This document shows, piece after piece, positions 54,134 to 62,753 of a stretch of DNA of 64,000 nt. This DNA comes from Anaerocolumna xylanovorans DSM 12503. GTDB taxonomy: Bacteria; Bacillota; Clostridia; Lachnospirales; Lachnospiraceae. The position numbers and the translations under genes were made by a program. Positions within the stretch are counted from its first letter, which is position 1. Each line of letters starts with the position of its first letter. Below the pieces are notes generated by a model that searched no databases, was not told the DNA's origin, and was given only the letters and a program-made list of their open reading frames with translations. Location: contig NZ_FRFD01000003.1 in NCBI RefSeq assembly GCF_900143645.1, positions 124,001-188,000 of the forward strand, given 5' to 3'.

Positions 54134-54249
54134 TTCCTGCTCCCTTCACCTTCCCTACTTGCTAAAAACCATGGAAATTCAGGGACTCCCGTATTCTGTA
54201 TTTATTGTAAGATATGGCAGTCCCAGGTGTCCATGAAAAGGAGAAACAT

Positions 54250-54858
54250 ATGAGTGCATTTTTAGGACCAATCCATTACTGGGTATTTAATAAAGTAATA
54301 TTACAGGAAGAATTAATACAAGATATTATAAAAGCATCCGGTGCTGATAACTGGGATGATAAATTAGAAGATAAGCTTTCAGAAGCCTATGGAACGATAG
54401 AAAATAAGCCTCTGGAGGATGTGATAGATTATAATAATATACATGGATGGCTTCAAGGCAGAATCTCTGTTACGGAAGGAAGACTAAGCCTGGCAGCAGC
54501 CGTTTTGCTGAAAGCAGACCCAAAACGCAAAGAAGATATTATCCGGATAGCCTATGAATTCGGAGAAAAACACCCCATTTCAGAAGAGGCAGATACCGAA
54601 GAAGCATTCAAGGCTATCTGTGACAGCCTGATTGATGGTATGCCCTGTGACGGAGTAAATGAAGTGCTGGAACAGGGAGAGGCTTACACCAGCTGGCAGC
54701 AGACTGCCTGTGTTCACGCCGGATACTGGGAACAGGTTGGAGAATCCGTCAGTGTTTATTATGAGCTAAGAAAGGCAATAATAGAAGGAATGTTAAGAGG
54801 GACAAGACTTACATTCAATGTAAAAGAAGACAGTATTTTTGAAATTGTAAGACAATAA
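54250..54858 (+). CDS. Uncharacterised protein between hcp and hemerythrin genes
   Basis: Start at ATG 54250 (AAAAGGAG 7 bases upstream). The protein has 202 residues, acidic and helical, without signal peptide or membrane segment. Features: GPIHYWVFNKVILQEELIQDI near the start, HGWLQGRISVTEGRLSLAAAVLL in the middle, and SWQQTACVHAGYWEQVG, with a Cys and His that might bind metal or heme. I do not recognise a named domain. Its position in an hcp-hemerythrin operon suggests a role in NO or oxygen stress. Confidence 0.7.
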   Translation: MSAFLGPIHYWVFNKVILQEELIQDIIKASGADNWDDKLEDKLSEAYGTIENKPLEDVIDYNNIHGWLQGRISVTEGRLSLAAAVLLKADPKRKEDIIRIAYEFGEKHPISEEADTEEAFKAICDSLIDGMPCDGVNEVLEQGEAYTSWQQTACVHAGYWEQVGESVSVYYELRKAIIEGMLRGTRLTFNVKEDSIFEIVRQ

Positions 54859-54887
54859 GGATAAAAACAGGTCAAGGAGGTATGCAT

Positions 54888-55448
54888 ATGTACAGTGTGG
54901 AATTAATGGTGATGGAACACGAGAATATCCTTAAGTTTATCGGAGCGGTAGAAAATGCCTGCTGCCGTATCATAGAGGGTGATGAGGTTGATACAGATGA
55001 CTTTGAGAAGATGATATACTTTGCCAGAAACTACGCTGACAAGCACCATCATGGCAAGGAAGAGCAGGTATTATTTGCGGAAATGACGAAGCATCTTGGA
55101 AAAATCGGAACGAATCTGATCCAGCACGGTATGCTGGTGGAGCATGACCTTGGACGTTTGCATATGTCCGACCTGGAGGAATCCATAAACCTTTACAAAA
55201 AAGAGCCGAAAACCATTCATAAACTCGGTATTATTGCAGGAGCTTCCGGCTATGCCAATCTGTTAAAAAGGCATATCGGAAAAGAAAACGAAGTAATTTA
55301 TCCTTATGCGGAAAAAAGCCTGACCTCTGAAATCCTTGCCTCTGTTGATGAAAGGGTGAAAGCCTTTGAAGAAGAAGCAAAGGGACAGGGAGTACAAGAG
55401 TATTGTCTTGGATTATTAAAAGACCTTACCGGTAAGTACAACGGATAA
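54888..55448 (+). CDS. Hemerythrin HHE-domain protein
   Basis: Start at ATG 54888, with AAGGAGG 7 bases upstream (an ATG 6 bases earlier is too close). The protein has 186 residues forming one four-helix bundle. Likely di-iron ligands: MEHEN (His near 10), DKHHHGKEEQVLF (His and Glu), QHGMLVEHDLGR, and LKRHIGKENEVIYP. Similar proteins bind oxygen or NO or act in repair of iron centres. Third gene of the hcp group. Confidence 0.9.
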   Translation: MYSVELMVMEHENILKFIGAVENACCRIIEGDEVDTDDFEKMIYFARNYADKHHHGKEEQVLFAEMTKHLGKIGTNLIQHGMLVEHDLGRLHMSDLEESINLYKKEPKTIHKLGIIAGASGYANLLKRHIGKENEVIYPYAEKSLTSEILASVDERVKAFEEEAKGQGVQEYCLGLLKDLTGKYNG

Positions 55449-55584
55449 GACCTTTCGTGTAAGCCCAGAGGATATCTTATCCTGTGTCAAGAATTATTAA
55501 AAAAATTCTTGAGGTATTAAAATAACCGGAATACTGATAAGATATTGCTGTAGAGGTAATACAAAACGGAAGGAGCGGTAAGGT

Positions 55585-55620
55585 ATGAGACCTGATAAGC
55601 GCATCTATGAATCAATTTAA
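55585..55620 (+). CDS. Leader peptide MRPDKRIYESI
   Basis: An 11-residue reading frame with ribosome site AGGAG (55571-55575) 9 bases upstream of its ATG, ending in TAA. It lies 168 bases before the ABC-F start and upstream of a terminator hairpin, as expected for a regulatory uORF. I do not recognise the peptide from known resistance leaders. Confidence 0.6.
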   Translation: MRPDKRIYESI

Positions 55621-55691
55621 TAGGGAACCTGTAATGGATTCGTTATGAAGAAAGCACTTAAAAGGGCATACTTTTGAAATAGTAATGCAGC

Positions 55692-55726
55692 ACTGTAGAA
55701 GGAGGATTCTTTCTGCAGTTTTTTTG
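55692..55726 (+). terminator. Attenuator terminator before the ABC-F gene
   Basis: ACTGTAGAA (55692-55700) pairs with TTCTGCAGT (55711-55719), with one G-U pair, followed by eight T's. It lies inside the leader, with about 60 bases to the start codon. Confidence 0.8.
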
Positions 55727-55787
55727 TTCATTTTTTTCATGGATCCATTTACAGTATTAAAACAGATGAAAGGAATGAAAAAAGATT

Positions 55788-57758
55788 GTGAAGGACTTAT
55801 TTGTAAACGGTGTAAAAAAATATTTGGATTCTACCCTGGTATTAAAAAATATTAATTTTATGGTAAATGAAGGAGAAAGGGCAGGAATCATTGGGGAGAA
55901 TGGCAGCGGTAAGACTACAATTCTTAAATTAATTGCGGGGATATTAACCCTGAATCATTGTGCCGGATATCCCTATGCTCCCGTACCTCCGGGCTTTGAT
56001 GAGGGATGGGTGGTGATGCCTAAGGATGCAACCTGTGCTTACCTTAACCAGATACCGGATTATGAAGCAGGAGTTAAGGTTATTGATGTACTAAACCTTG
56101 CTTTTGAGGAGGTATATGGCATAGAGGCAGAGCTTAGAAGCCTTGAGGCCGAAATGCAGCAGGCACAAGGAACAGAGCTTGAGCGGATATTAAGGAAATA
56201 CGATAATTGCCTTAAACTGTATGAAAGCAAAGGCGGTTATGAAGTTACGGAAAAATTAAACAGAATATGCAAGGGTCTTAAATTCAGCGAAGAATTCTTA
56301 AAGAAGGATTTTAACATATTAAGCGGCGGGGAGAAAACCACAGCGGCCCTTGGAAAGCTCTTAATGGACAGTCCGGATATCCTGCTTTTGGATGAACCAA
56401 CGAACCATCTTGATATGGAATCCGTGGAATGGTTAGAAGAGTATGTAAGAAACTATAAGGGAACAGTAATTATTGTATCCCATGACAGATATTTTCTGGA
56501 CCATACCGTAACGAAGATTGTTGAGATAGAAGACATGGAAAGTGAGACCTATCAGGGAAATTATACGGATTATGTCCGTATAAAGGAAGAAAACATAAGA
56601 CTGTGGCAGGAAAATTATAAGGAACAGCAAAAGAAAATAGGGGCCATGGAGAATTCCGTCAAGCAATTGAGGGAATGGGCAGATAAAAGCGGAAATAACA
56701 AATTTTACAAGAGAGCTGCCAGTATCCAGAATAAGCTCGAGAAAATCCAACGGATAGAAAGGCCAAATTCTAAGAAAAGCATGAAACTAAGCTTTTCAGA
56801 GGCCAATAGATCGGGAAATATTGTAATCAAAGCAAAGGGGCTAAAAAAAGCATACGGAGAGAAAATACTCTTTGAGGATGCGCAGATGCAGGTCTGTTAC
56901 GGAGAAAGAGCTGCTCTTATCGGGCAAAACGGCAGCGGTAAAACGACTTTCTTAAGGATGCTTTTAGGAGAAGAAACACCGGATGATGGCATTATCGAGT
57001 TTGGCAGCAGTGTAAAGGCAGCTTACCTTCCCCAGCAGCTTACCTTTTCAAACGAAGAACTGACAGTAGTTGAATGTTTCAGAGAGGATATTTCCATTCT
57101 GGAAGGAGCCGCCAGAGAATATCTCTCAAAATTTTTGTTCTTTGGAAGTACGGTATATAAGAAGGTAAAGTATCTTTCAGGGGGAGAAAGAGTACGCCTA
57201 ATGCTTGCTAAGCTTATATTTCATAAGGCAAATCTTCTGATACTGGATGAACCCACCAATCATCTGGATACCTCTTCTATCGAGAATATCGAAAATACGC
57301 TGGAGGCCTTTAAAGGAACTGTGTTTTATATCTCCCACGACAGGTACTTTATCAATAAAACTGCTGACAGAATAGTAGCTCTGGAGGAGAGAAAGCTTAA
57401 AAGTTATGCCGGAAATTATGATGACTATAAGGCGGAGCTGGAAAAGAGGGACGCTTCCTCCAAAAAGGTGAATGAAAATGACAGAAAAGAAAGCAGTAAG
57501 AAAGAAAATAATAGAAAAAGTAACGGAATAAATACTAAAAGAAACGAAATGAAAATAGGGAAAGAGACAGGAAAAAGTGAGATAGAAAAGCTTGAGCGTA
57601 CGATTGAAGAGCTGGAAAATGAGATAGAAATCATATCCGGGCGTATGAATTCTTCAAAAATCCAGCCGGAAGAATTAAATGATCTATACTGTAAGCAGGA
57701 AGAATTATCTTCCCGGTTGGACTGCTGTATGGAAGAATGGCTGAAAGCCAACAACTGA
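55788..57758 (+). CDS. ABC-F family ribosomal-protection-type ATPase
   Basis: A soluble protein of 656 residues with two ABC domains and no membrane part. First Walker A is GENGSGKTT (about 36-44), signatures LSGGEKTT and LSGGERVR, Walker B LLLDEPTNHLD and LILDEPTNHLD (Glu present in both). An interdomain helical linker (about 255-330) is followed by the second ABC (Walker A GQNGSGKTT), then a charged coiled-coil tail (about 545-650). The architecture fits antibiotic-resistance ABC-F proteins of the Vga/Lsa/CplR kind. The start is GTG with a rather distant AAAGGA. Upstream attenuation supports drug induction. Confidence 0.9.
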   Translation: MKDLFVNGVKKYLDSTLVLKNINFMVNEGERAGIIGENGSGKTTILKLIAGILTLNHCAGYPYAPVPPGFDEGWVVMPKDATCAYLNQIPDYEAGVKVIDVLNLAFEEVYGIEAELRSLEAEMQQAQGTELERILRKYDNCLKLYESKGGYEVTEKLNRICKGLKFSEEFLKKDFNILSGGEKTTAALGKLLMDSPDILLLDEPTNHLDMESVEWLEEYVRNYKGTVIIVSHDRYFLDHTVTKIVEIEDMESETYQGNYTDYVRIKEENIRLWQENYKEQQKKIGAMENSVKQLREWADKSGNNKFYKRAASIQNKLEKIQRIERPNSKKSMKLSFSEANRSGNIVIKAKGLKKAYGEKILFEDAQMQVCYGERAALIGQNGSGKTTFLRMLLGEETPDDGIIEFGSSVKAAYLPQQLTFSNEELTVVECFREDISILEGAAREYLSKFLFFGSTVYKKVKYLSGGERVRLMLAKLIFHKANLLILDEPTNHLDTSSIENIENTLEAFKGTVFYISHDRYFINKTADRIVALEERKLKSYAGNYDDYKAELEKRDASSKKVNENDRKESSKKENNRKSNGINTKRNEMKIGKETGKSEIEKLERTIEELENEIEIISGRMNSSKIQPEELNDLYCKQEELSSRLDCCMEEWLKANN

Positions 57759-57798
57759 AAATGAATGCCGGCAAGACAGGGATTATAGGAAAGATAAT

Positions 57799-57850
57799 GG
57801 GATACCGGGCAACTAAAAAAATAAGTTGCCGGTATCCCATTTATTTTTAA
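57799..57850 (+). terminator. Rho-independent terminator after the ABC-F gene
   Basis: GGGATACCGGGCAACT (57799-57814) pairs with AGTTGCCGGTATCCC (57824-57838) with one bulged G, followed by ATTTATTTTTAA. Confidence 0.9.
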
Positions 57851-57875
57851 TATTATAAATTTTTAAATTTGATAG

Positions 57876-57942
57876 TTGACATTTAAAAGAAGATAGTATA
57901 TTATATGGAAAACATTATTAAACATATATGAATAGTATGTTT
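57876..57942 (+). promoter_or_regulatory. Promoter and inverted-repeat operator candidate of the nitrogenase-like operon
   Basis: TTGACA (57876-57881), 17 bases, TATTAT (57899-57904), giving a start near 57911. Just downstream AAACATA (57920-57926) and TATGTTT (57936-57942) form an inverted repeat at about +10 to +32, where a repressor could block elongation. No known NifA, CymR or SAM-riboswitch signature is seen. Confidence 0.65.
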
Positions 57943-58022
57943 GAAAGGAAAGCTCTAAATAAGCAAATCCGATCACGAGTTGCAAATCAGTTAATGAAAA
58001 AAGAATAGGAAGGGTAAGGATT

Positions 58023-58901
58023 ATGGCGAAAAAAACGACACAAATTGCAATCTACGGCAAAGGAGGCATTGGTAAATCAACGACCACATCCAATCTGTCC
58101 GCGGCACTATCAGAAATGGGCTATAAGGTAATGCAGTTTGGCTGCGATCCGAAAAGTGACTCCACCAATACACTCCGCAATGGTAAATACATACCAACCG
58201 TACTGGATACGTTGAGAGAAAAAAATTCAGTAAAGGCCAATGAAGTAATTTTTCAAGGATTCAATGGAATCTATTGCGTAGAAGCCGGAGGCCCCGCTCC
58301 AGGTGTCGGATGTGCCGGAAGAGGTATTATTACTGCCGTTGAATTATTCAAGCAGCAGAAAGTTTTCGAAGAACTGGATTTGGACTTTGTAATTTATGAT
58401 GTACTGGGAGACGTTGTCTGCGGCGGGTTTGCAGTACCAATCAGAGAGGGTATTGCCGAGCACGTATTTACCGTATCTTCTGCAGACTTTATGTCTGTAT
58501 ACGCTTCCAATAACCTGTTCAAAGGAATCCACAAATACTCAAAATCGGGAGGAGCTTTACTTGGCGGTGTTATTGCCAACTCTATCAATGCACCTTATGC
58601 AAAAGACATTATAGATGATTTCGTAGCACAGACAAAAACCCAGGTAATTGAATATGTTCCCCGTTCTGTAACTGTTACCCAAAGTGAATTGCAGGGAAAA
58701 ACGACCATTGAAGCAGCACCCAATACAGCCCAGGCTGATGTGTACCGCTCCCTTGCAAAAAAAATAGCAAACCATACGGAGTCAAAGACTCCGGCTCCTC
58801 TTGAAGTCAGCGAATTGAGAGAATGGGCTGCCAAATGGGGGGATTATCTCTTAGCCATGGAAACGGGAACCATAAGGACAGAGCAAGCTGGCAACTTATA
58901 A
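58023..58901 (+). CDS. nifH: NifH-like ATP-dependent reductase (iron protein) of a nitrogenase-like system
   Basis: A protein of 292 residues, close to NifH length. P-loop GKGGIGKS (12-19), Asp/Lys switch motif GCDPKSDST (40-48), [4Fe-4S] ligands Cys97 in GVGCAGRG and Cys133 in DVVCGGFAVPIR, and Arg100, the ADP-ribosylation position in nitrogenase. All electron-transfer residues are thus intact. It is the first gene of the operon; NifD- and NifK-like genes follow with short gaps. The symbol is by family only: the partner proteins do not look like true dinitrogenase. AGGAAGGG precedes the ATG. Confidence 0.92.
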   Translation: MAKKTTQIAIYGKGGIGKSTTTSNLSAALSEMGYKVMQFGCDPKSDSTNTLRNGKYIPTVLDTLREKNSVKANEVIFQGFNGIYCVEAGGPAPGVGCAGRGIITAVELFKQQKVFEELDLDFVIYDVLGDVVCGGFAVPIREGIAEHVFTVSSADFMSVYASNNLFKGIHKYSKSGGALLGGVIANSINAPYAKDIIDDFVAQTKTQVIEYVPRSVTVTQSELQGKTTIEAAPNTAQADVYRSLAKKIANHTESKTPAPLEVSELREWAAKWGDYLLAMETGTIRTEQAGNL

Positions 58902-58920
58902 TAGAAAAGGAGGCAATTCC

Positions 58921-60384
58921 ATGGCAATTAATCTTAAGGTATCCACTGTTGGCACCAGAGAAAACCGTTTGGGGTCCATTACCGGTTATGAAGGAGACTT
59001 ATATGATATCGTAGAGCAATCCCACTGCGGTTCGCTTAAGAACAAAGAGCGTTGTTTCAGCCAGTCAAGCACCTGTTTGTCTTCTTGTGCCCTTGGCCAG
59101 CTTTCAGGCATCCGGGATGTTGCGGTTATCAACCATGCTCCGGCAGGCTGTACGGCAACGGCTCCCGGCTCTGTGGTATTAAATAACCAGCTCGCAGCAA
59201 AGATAGGTGTAACCAATGATACAGTATTCCTGGGAACGGATATGAATGAGAAGGATACGGTATTTGGAGCTACTGACACCTTGCGGGAGATTGTGTTAAA
59301 AACTTATCGGACCTATCAACCAAAAGCCATTTTTGTGGCTACCTCCTGTGTTACCGGAATCATTGGTGAGGATGTGGACAGTATCGTTGAGGAGATCAAA
59401 GAGGAAATACCTGTTCCTGTAGTTGCTGTTCACTGCGAAGGTTTTAAGTCCAGGATATGGGCATCAGGCTTTGACATTTCCGACCATGCAGTGCTGCAAT
59501 CCATTGTAAAGCCTCCGAAAGAAAAACGGGATGTTATCAATTTTAAGAACTTTTTTGAGAGTGAGAGACAGCAGATTACAGAGCTTTTTGAAGAATTTGA
59601 CGTCAAGGTCCAGTTCCTGTATCAGAATGCTACCGTAGAAGAACTGGAGCATATCTCGGAATCCCTTGCCACCGTCTGTATCTGCGGTACTCTGGGAACT
59701 TACCTTGGGAATGCCCTGGAAGAGCTGTATGGAGTGCCCTATATCCGCACGATAAATCCTCTTGGTATTACCGGTTATGAGACCTGGCTAAGGGAAATCG
59801 GCAGGGTGATCGGAAAATCCGATAAGATTGAGAACTACATCGAAAGAGAGAGAGCAATCTATCTTCCACAGATTGAAGAATTAAAGAAAGAATTAAAGGG
59901 TCTTAGGGCTGTTATCGGTATGGGACCCGGATATACATATGAAGTATCCAGAGTGCTGCAGGAACTTGGAATGGAAGTAGTATGGGCAGCGGCCTGGCAT
60001 TATGACGGTAAATACGATAATGAAGCAGTTCCACCGGCACTGGATCATTTAAAGAAAACTTCACCTGTCAATATCAAGCTAAGTGTGGCGGACCAGCAGA
60101 ACTTTGAAGTGCTTAATATCTTAAATGAATACAAACCGGATATCTATTTCTCAAGACATCCGGGAACTACGGTATGGGCAATTAAACAGGGAGTGGCAGC
60201 ACTTTATGTTGCGGATGAATACTTTATCTTCGGTTACAAAGGTACTCTGAATTTTGCCAAATCCGTACTGGATACCGTAAGGAACAGAAGCTTTGAGAAG
60301 AATCTGGCAGCCAGAGTGAAACTTCCCTATACCGATTGGTGGTATAAGCAGAATAATAATGCATTCTTAAAGGAAAGTGTCTAA
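58921..60384 (+). CDS. NifD-like catalytic subunit of a nitrogenase-like reductase
   Basis: A protein of 487 residues. P-cluster-type cysteines: C56 (with C52 nearby, CLSSCALG), C77 in NHAPAGC and C143 in TSCVTGIIGED. The conserved HCEGFKS holds C172. Counting back from EELYG against NifD, C255 in CICGTLG matches FeMo-co ligand Cys275. In the same alignment F184 (SGFDIS) replaces His195 and W180 replaces Gln191. F437 in YFIFGYKG replaces His442 of YHGFDG. It should bind a NifB-type iron-sulfur cluster through Cys but not a standard FeMo-co site. AAGGAGG precedes the ATG. Confidence 0.88.
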   Translation: MAINLKVSTVGTRENRLGSITGYEGDLYDIVEQSHCGSLKNKERCFSQSSTCLSSCALGQLSGIRDVAVINHAPAGCTATAPGSVVLNNQLAAKIGVTNDTVFLGTDMNEKDTVFGATDTLREIVLKTYRTYQPKAIFVATSCVTGIIGEDVDSIVEEIKEEIPVPVVAVHCEGFKSRIWASGFDISDHAVLQSIVKPPKEKRDVINFKNFFESERQQITELFEEFDVKVQFLYQNATVEELEHISESLATVCICGTLGTYLGNALEELYGVPYIRTINPLGITGYETWLREIGRVIGKSDKIENYIERERAIYLPQIEELKKELKGLRAVIGMGPGYTYEVSRVLQELGMEVVWAAAWHYDGKYDNEAVPPALDHLKKTSPVNIKLSVADQQNFEVLNILNEYKPDIYFSRHPGTTVWAIKQGVAALYVADEYFIFGYKGTLNFAKSVLDTVRNRSFEKNLAARVKLPYTDWWYKQNNNAFLKESV

Positions 60385-60403
60385 GATTGGGAGGAAAGAG
60401 CAA

Positions 60404-61711
60404 ATGGCTAAAATATTAAATCAACCGAGATATAAATGTGCACTGGCGGCGATGCAGACCGTTCAGGCAATTACAAGAGCACTGCCGATCCTGCATTCCG
60501 GTCCCGGATGCGGTGAAAAGTTAGGAGGAAGTGTCGGAAGTTCAGGCTTTTTTTCACCTCATATATTTCCTTGTACCAGTATCAGCGAAAAAGAAGTAAT
60601 CTTTGGCGGAGATGAAAAGTTATATGAGACCATTGAGAATTCCCTTAAGATTATTGATGCGGATCTTTATGTGGTACTTACCGGCTGTACTCCGGAAATC
60701 GTCGGAGACAATGTAGAGGATGTGGCAGGCCGGTTCAAAAACAGTGAAAAACCAGTAATCTTTGCCTCTACGGCCGGCTTTAAGGGAAATAACTACCGTG
60801 GGCATGACTGGGTATTAAAGGCTATTTTTGACCAATATCTTACGGAAAAGAAACCGGTTCAAAAAGGCCTCGTAAATATCTGGGCGGGACTTCCCATGCA
60901 CGACCCCTTCTGGCTGGGCAATCTGCGGGAATTAGAGAATCTGATTGAACGGCTGGGGCTTATTCCTAATACCATCTTTGGCTTTGGGAGGGGAATTGAA
61001 AATATCAATAAGATTCCGGAGGCGCAGTTTAATCTGCTGGTGTCACCCTGGGTGGGGCTTGAGAGCGTGCAATTACTGAAAGAGAAATTCGGAACACCCT
61101 ATCTGCACTATCCGGTACTTCCTATTGGTGCTTATGAGACCTCCAAATTCCTCCGGGCGGTGGCGGATTATGCAGACTTTGACACAAAAGAAAGAGAAAA
61201 GGCAGAGGCGTTTATCCTGAAAAAGGAAGAAGAATATTACTATTATATCGAACGTTATGCAGATGTTTTTCTTGAGACACGTGTTATGTCAAAACGGTTT
61301 GTAGTAGTTTCCGATGCCAGCTATACCTTGGCAGTGACAAAGTTTTTGGTAAACGATTTGGGATTATTTCCATCCAGGCAGTATATTACGGATGATGCTC
61401 CCGAAGAGTACAGAGAGGATATTAAGAAATACTTTAAAGAATTAAACTACGGAATTGAAGCAGAAGTCACTTTTTCAAGTGACGGGCATCAGATACATAA
61501 AGAGATAGAAGAAGCCGACTTTAACGGCTACCCTCTTATTATCGGAAGCAATTGGGAGAAAAGCATTGCCAGAAAGACCAATGCACATTTTGTGAATATA
61601 TCCTATCCATTAATTGAGAGGCTAGTTATTAACAGCAGCTATACCGGTTACGGGGGCGGCCTGAAACTCCTGGAAGACATTTATTCTGTGGCATTTACCC
61701 GCTTTAACTAA
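60404..61711 (+). CDS. NifK-like subunit of a nitrogenase-like reductase
   Basis: I choose ATG 60404: GGGAGGAAAG lies 5-6 bases upstream, while an in-frame start 27 bases earlier overlaps the NifD-like stop. The protein has 435 residues, shorter than NifK (~510), lacking its N-terminal extension. P-cluster ligands are conserved: C12 (KCALAAMQ), C36 (HSGPGCGEK), C95 (LTGCTPEIVGDN). The C-terminal GSNWEKSIARKTNAHFVNISYPLIERL resembles the NifK end segment. It forms the heterotetramer core with the NifD-like subunit. Confidence 0.88.
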   Translation: MAKILNQPRYKCALAAMQTVQAITRALPILHSGPGCGEKLGGSVGSSGFFSPHIFPCTSISEKEVIFGGDEKLYETIENSLKIIDADLYVVLTGCTPEIVGDNVEDVAGRFKNSEKPVIFASTAGFKGNNYRGHDWVLKAIFDQYLTEKKPVQKGLVNIWAGLPMHDPFWLGNLRELENLIERLGLIPNTIFGFGRGIENINKIPEAQFNLLVSPWVGLESVQLLKEKFGTPYLHYPVLPIGAYETSKFLRAVADYADFDTKEREKAEAFILKKEEEYYYYIERYADVFLETRVMSKRFVVVSDASYTLAVTKFLVNDLGLFPSRQYITDDAPEEYREDIKKYFKELNYGIEAEVTFSSDGHQIHKEIEEADFNGYPLIIGSNWEKSIARKTNAHFVNISYPLIERLVINSSYTGYGGGLKLLEDIYSVAFTRFN

Positions 61712-61751
61712 GACGGCAGATATTCGGAAAGTATCCGGGAATTATTGCCGC

Positions 61752-61806
61752 CGGCAGTTACAGCCACAAGTTTCGATGCATGGAAACAGCGCATAAATAG
61801 GAAAGG
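61752..61806 (+). repeat. Diverged intergenic repeat remnant before nifB (copy G)
   Basis: GGCAGTTACAGCC, then AAGTTTCGATGCATGG, resembles the central GGCAGT...TTTCG...GCATGG part of copies A-C, followed by AGGAAAGGG. Hairpins are degraded, so membership is tentative. Confidence 0.35.
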
Positions 61807-62694
61807 GTGAAAGAAAATATAAATATGAATAATTACGAGAACCTTAAGAATTCTCATCCATGCTTTGCGGGGCACAAGGCGAATAAAGGCAGAATCCATC
61901 TGCCGGTGAGCCCCGGGTGTAATATACAATGTAAATTCTGCGACAGAAAAATTAATGATTATGAACAACGGCCGGGTGTTACCTCTGTGGTAATTAAACC
62001 GGATGAGGCCTTGGAGGTCGTAAGGAAATCCCTTGAATTATGTCCAGAGATTACGGTTGTTGGTATTGCAGGTCCGGGGGACACCCTGGCAACAGATTAT
62101 GCGCTTAATACCTTTCGACTCATAAAAGAGGCCTTTCCGGATATCATCAAGTGTATGAGCACCAATGGATTATTGCTGGAGGAAAGGGCAGAAGAAATTA
62201 TTGAGGTTGGAATTGATTCTTTAACGGTAACAGTCAATGCAGTAGATCCTGCCATCCTGACCAGGTTAAATTCAGCAATTATCTATCACGGCAAGCATTA
62301 TGAGGGGGAAGAAGCAGCTGCGATTCTTATCAGGAATCAGTTAGCCGGAATACAAAAAGTCTCGGAGGCAGGAATTACGATTAAAGTGAACACGGTGCTT
62401 GTGCCGGGGATTAATGACCTTCACATTGAAGAGATAGCAAGGACTGTCAGCGAAGCAGGAGCTTCCATTTACAATCTGATACCGTTGATTCCCCAGCATG
62501 AGCTGTCGGAATGCGAAGCGCCTAACTGTATGCAGATTGAAACGGCCAGAGGAAAGGCCGCAAAATATATTGATGTCTTTAGACATTGTCAAAGATGCAG
62601 GGCTGATGCCATTGGTATACCGGGGGAAAAGGATTTTGGAGACCAGATTTATCTGAATCGGATTGCCCATAAGGATACCTTTTCTCATGGCTGA
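61807..62694 (+). CDS. nifB: NifB-like radical SAM cofactor-maturation enzyme (compact, no fused NifX domain)
   Basis: A protein of 295 residues from GTG 61807 (AGGA just upstream); ATG 61825 is an alternative start. Radical SAM cysteines C38, C42, C45 in CNIQCKFCDRK; further NifB hallmarks are HPC (C19), and C261/C264 in HCQRCRADAIG, which bind the accessory clusters. GIAGPGDTLA is the SAM-binding strand motif. NifB fuses two [4Fe-4S] clusters and inserts carbide, giving the NifB-co precursor. Its location in this operon without NifE/N suggests that NifB-co itself, or a simple derivative, is the cofactor. Confidence 0.93.
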   Translation: MKENINMNNYENLKNSHPCFAGHKANKGRIHLPVSPGCNIQCKFCDRKINDYEQRPGVTSVVIKPDEALEVVRKSLELCPEITVVGIAGPGDTLATDYALNTFRLIKEAFPDIIKCMSTNGLLLEERAEEIIEVGIDSLTVTVNAVDPAILTRLNSAIIYHGKHYEGEEAAAILIRNQLAGIQKVSEAGITIKVNTVLVPGINDLHIEEIARTVSEAGASIYNLIPLIPQHELSECEAPNCMQIETARGKAAKYIDVFRHCQRCRADAIGIPGEKDFGDQIYLNRIAHKDTFSHG

Positions 62695-62753
62695 ACACTG
62701 TACTGAATTAGCAGGATGCAGTACAAGACGGCCAAAGATTTGATATCCGCAAA

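Larger units (their letters stand above)
55449..55787 (+). promoter_or_regulatory. Attenuator leader of the ABC-F gene
   Basis: These 339 bases hold nested inverted repeats (ATATCTTATC 55472 with GATAAGATAT 55536; TCAAGAATT 55487 with AATTCTTGA 55504). An 11-codon leader frame (55585-55620) and an intrinsic terminator (55692-55726) follow, before the coding region. This is the layout of ribosome-stalling attenuation used by many antibiotic-resistance ABC-F genes. Mechanism inferred from layout. Confidence 0.65.

Noticed and set aside
58023..61711. HDK genes as BchLNB, BchXYZ or CfbCD (tetrapyrrole reductases)
   Set aside because: Those systems do not need NifB or a NifX-like protein and use simpler clusters; the NifB gene and the Cys275-equivalent argue against them.
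58023..61711. HDK genes as a genuine molybdenum nitrogenase
   Set aside because: NifE/N are absent, the NifK-like protein is short and the two key His positions are Phe by alignment.
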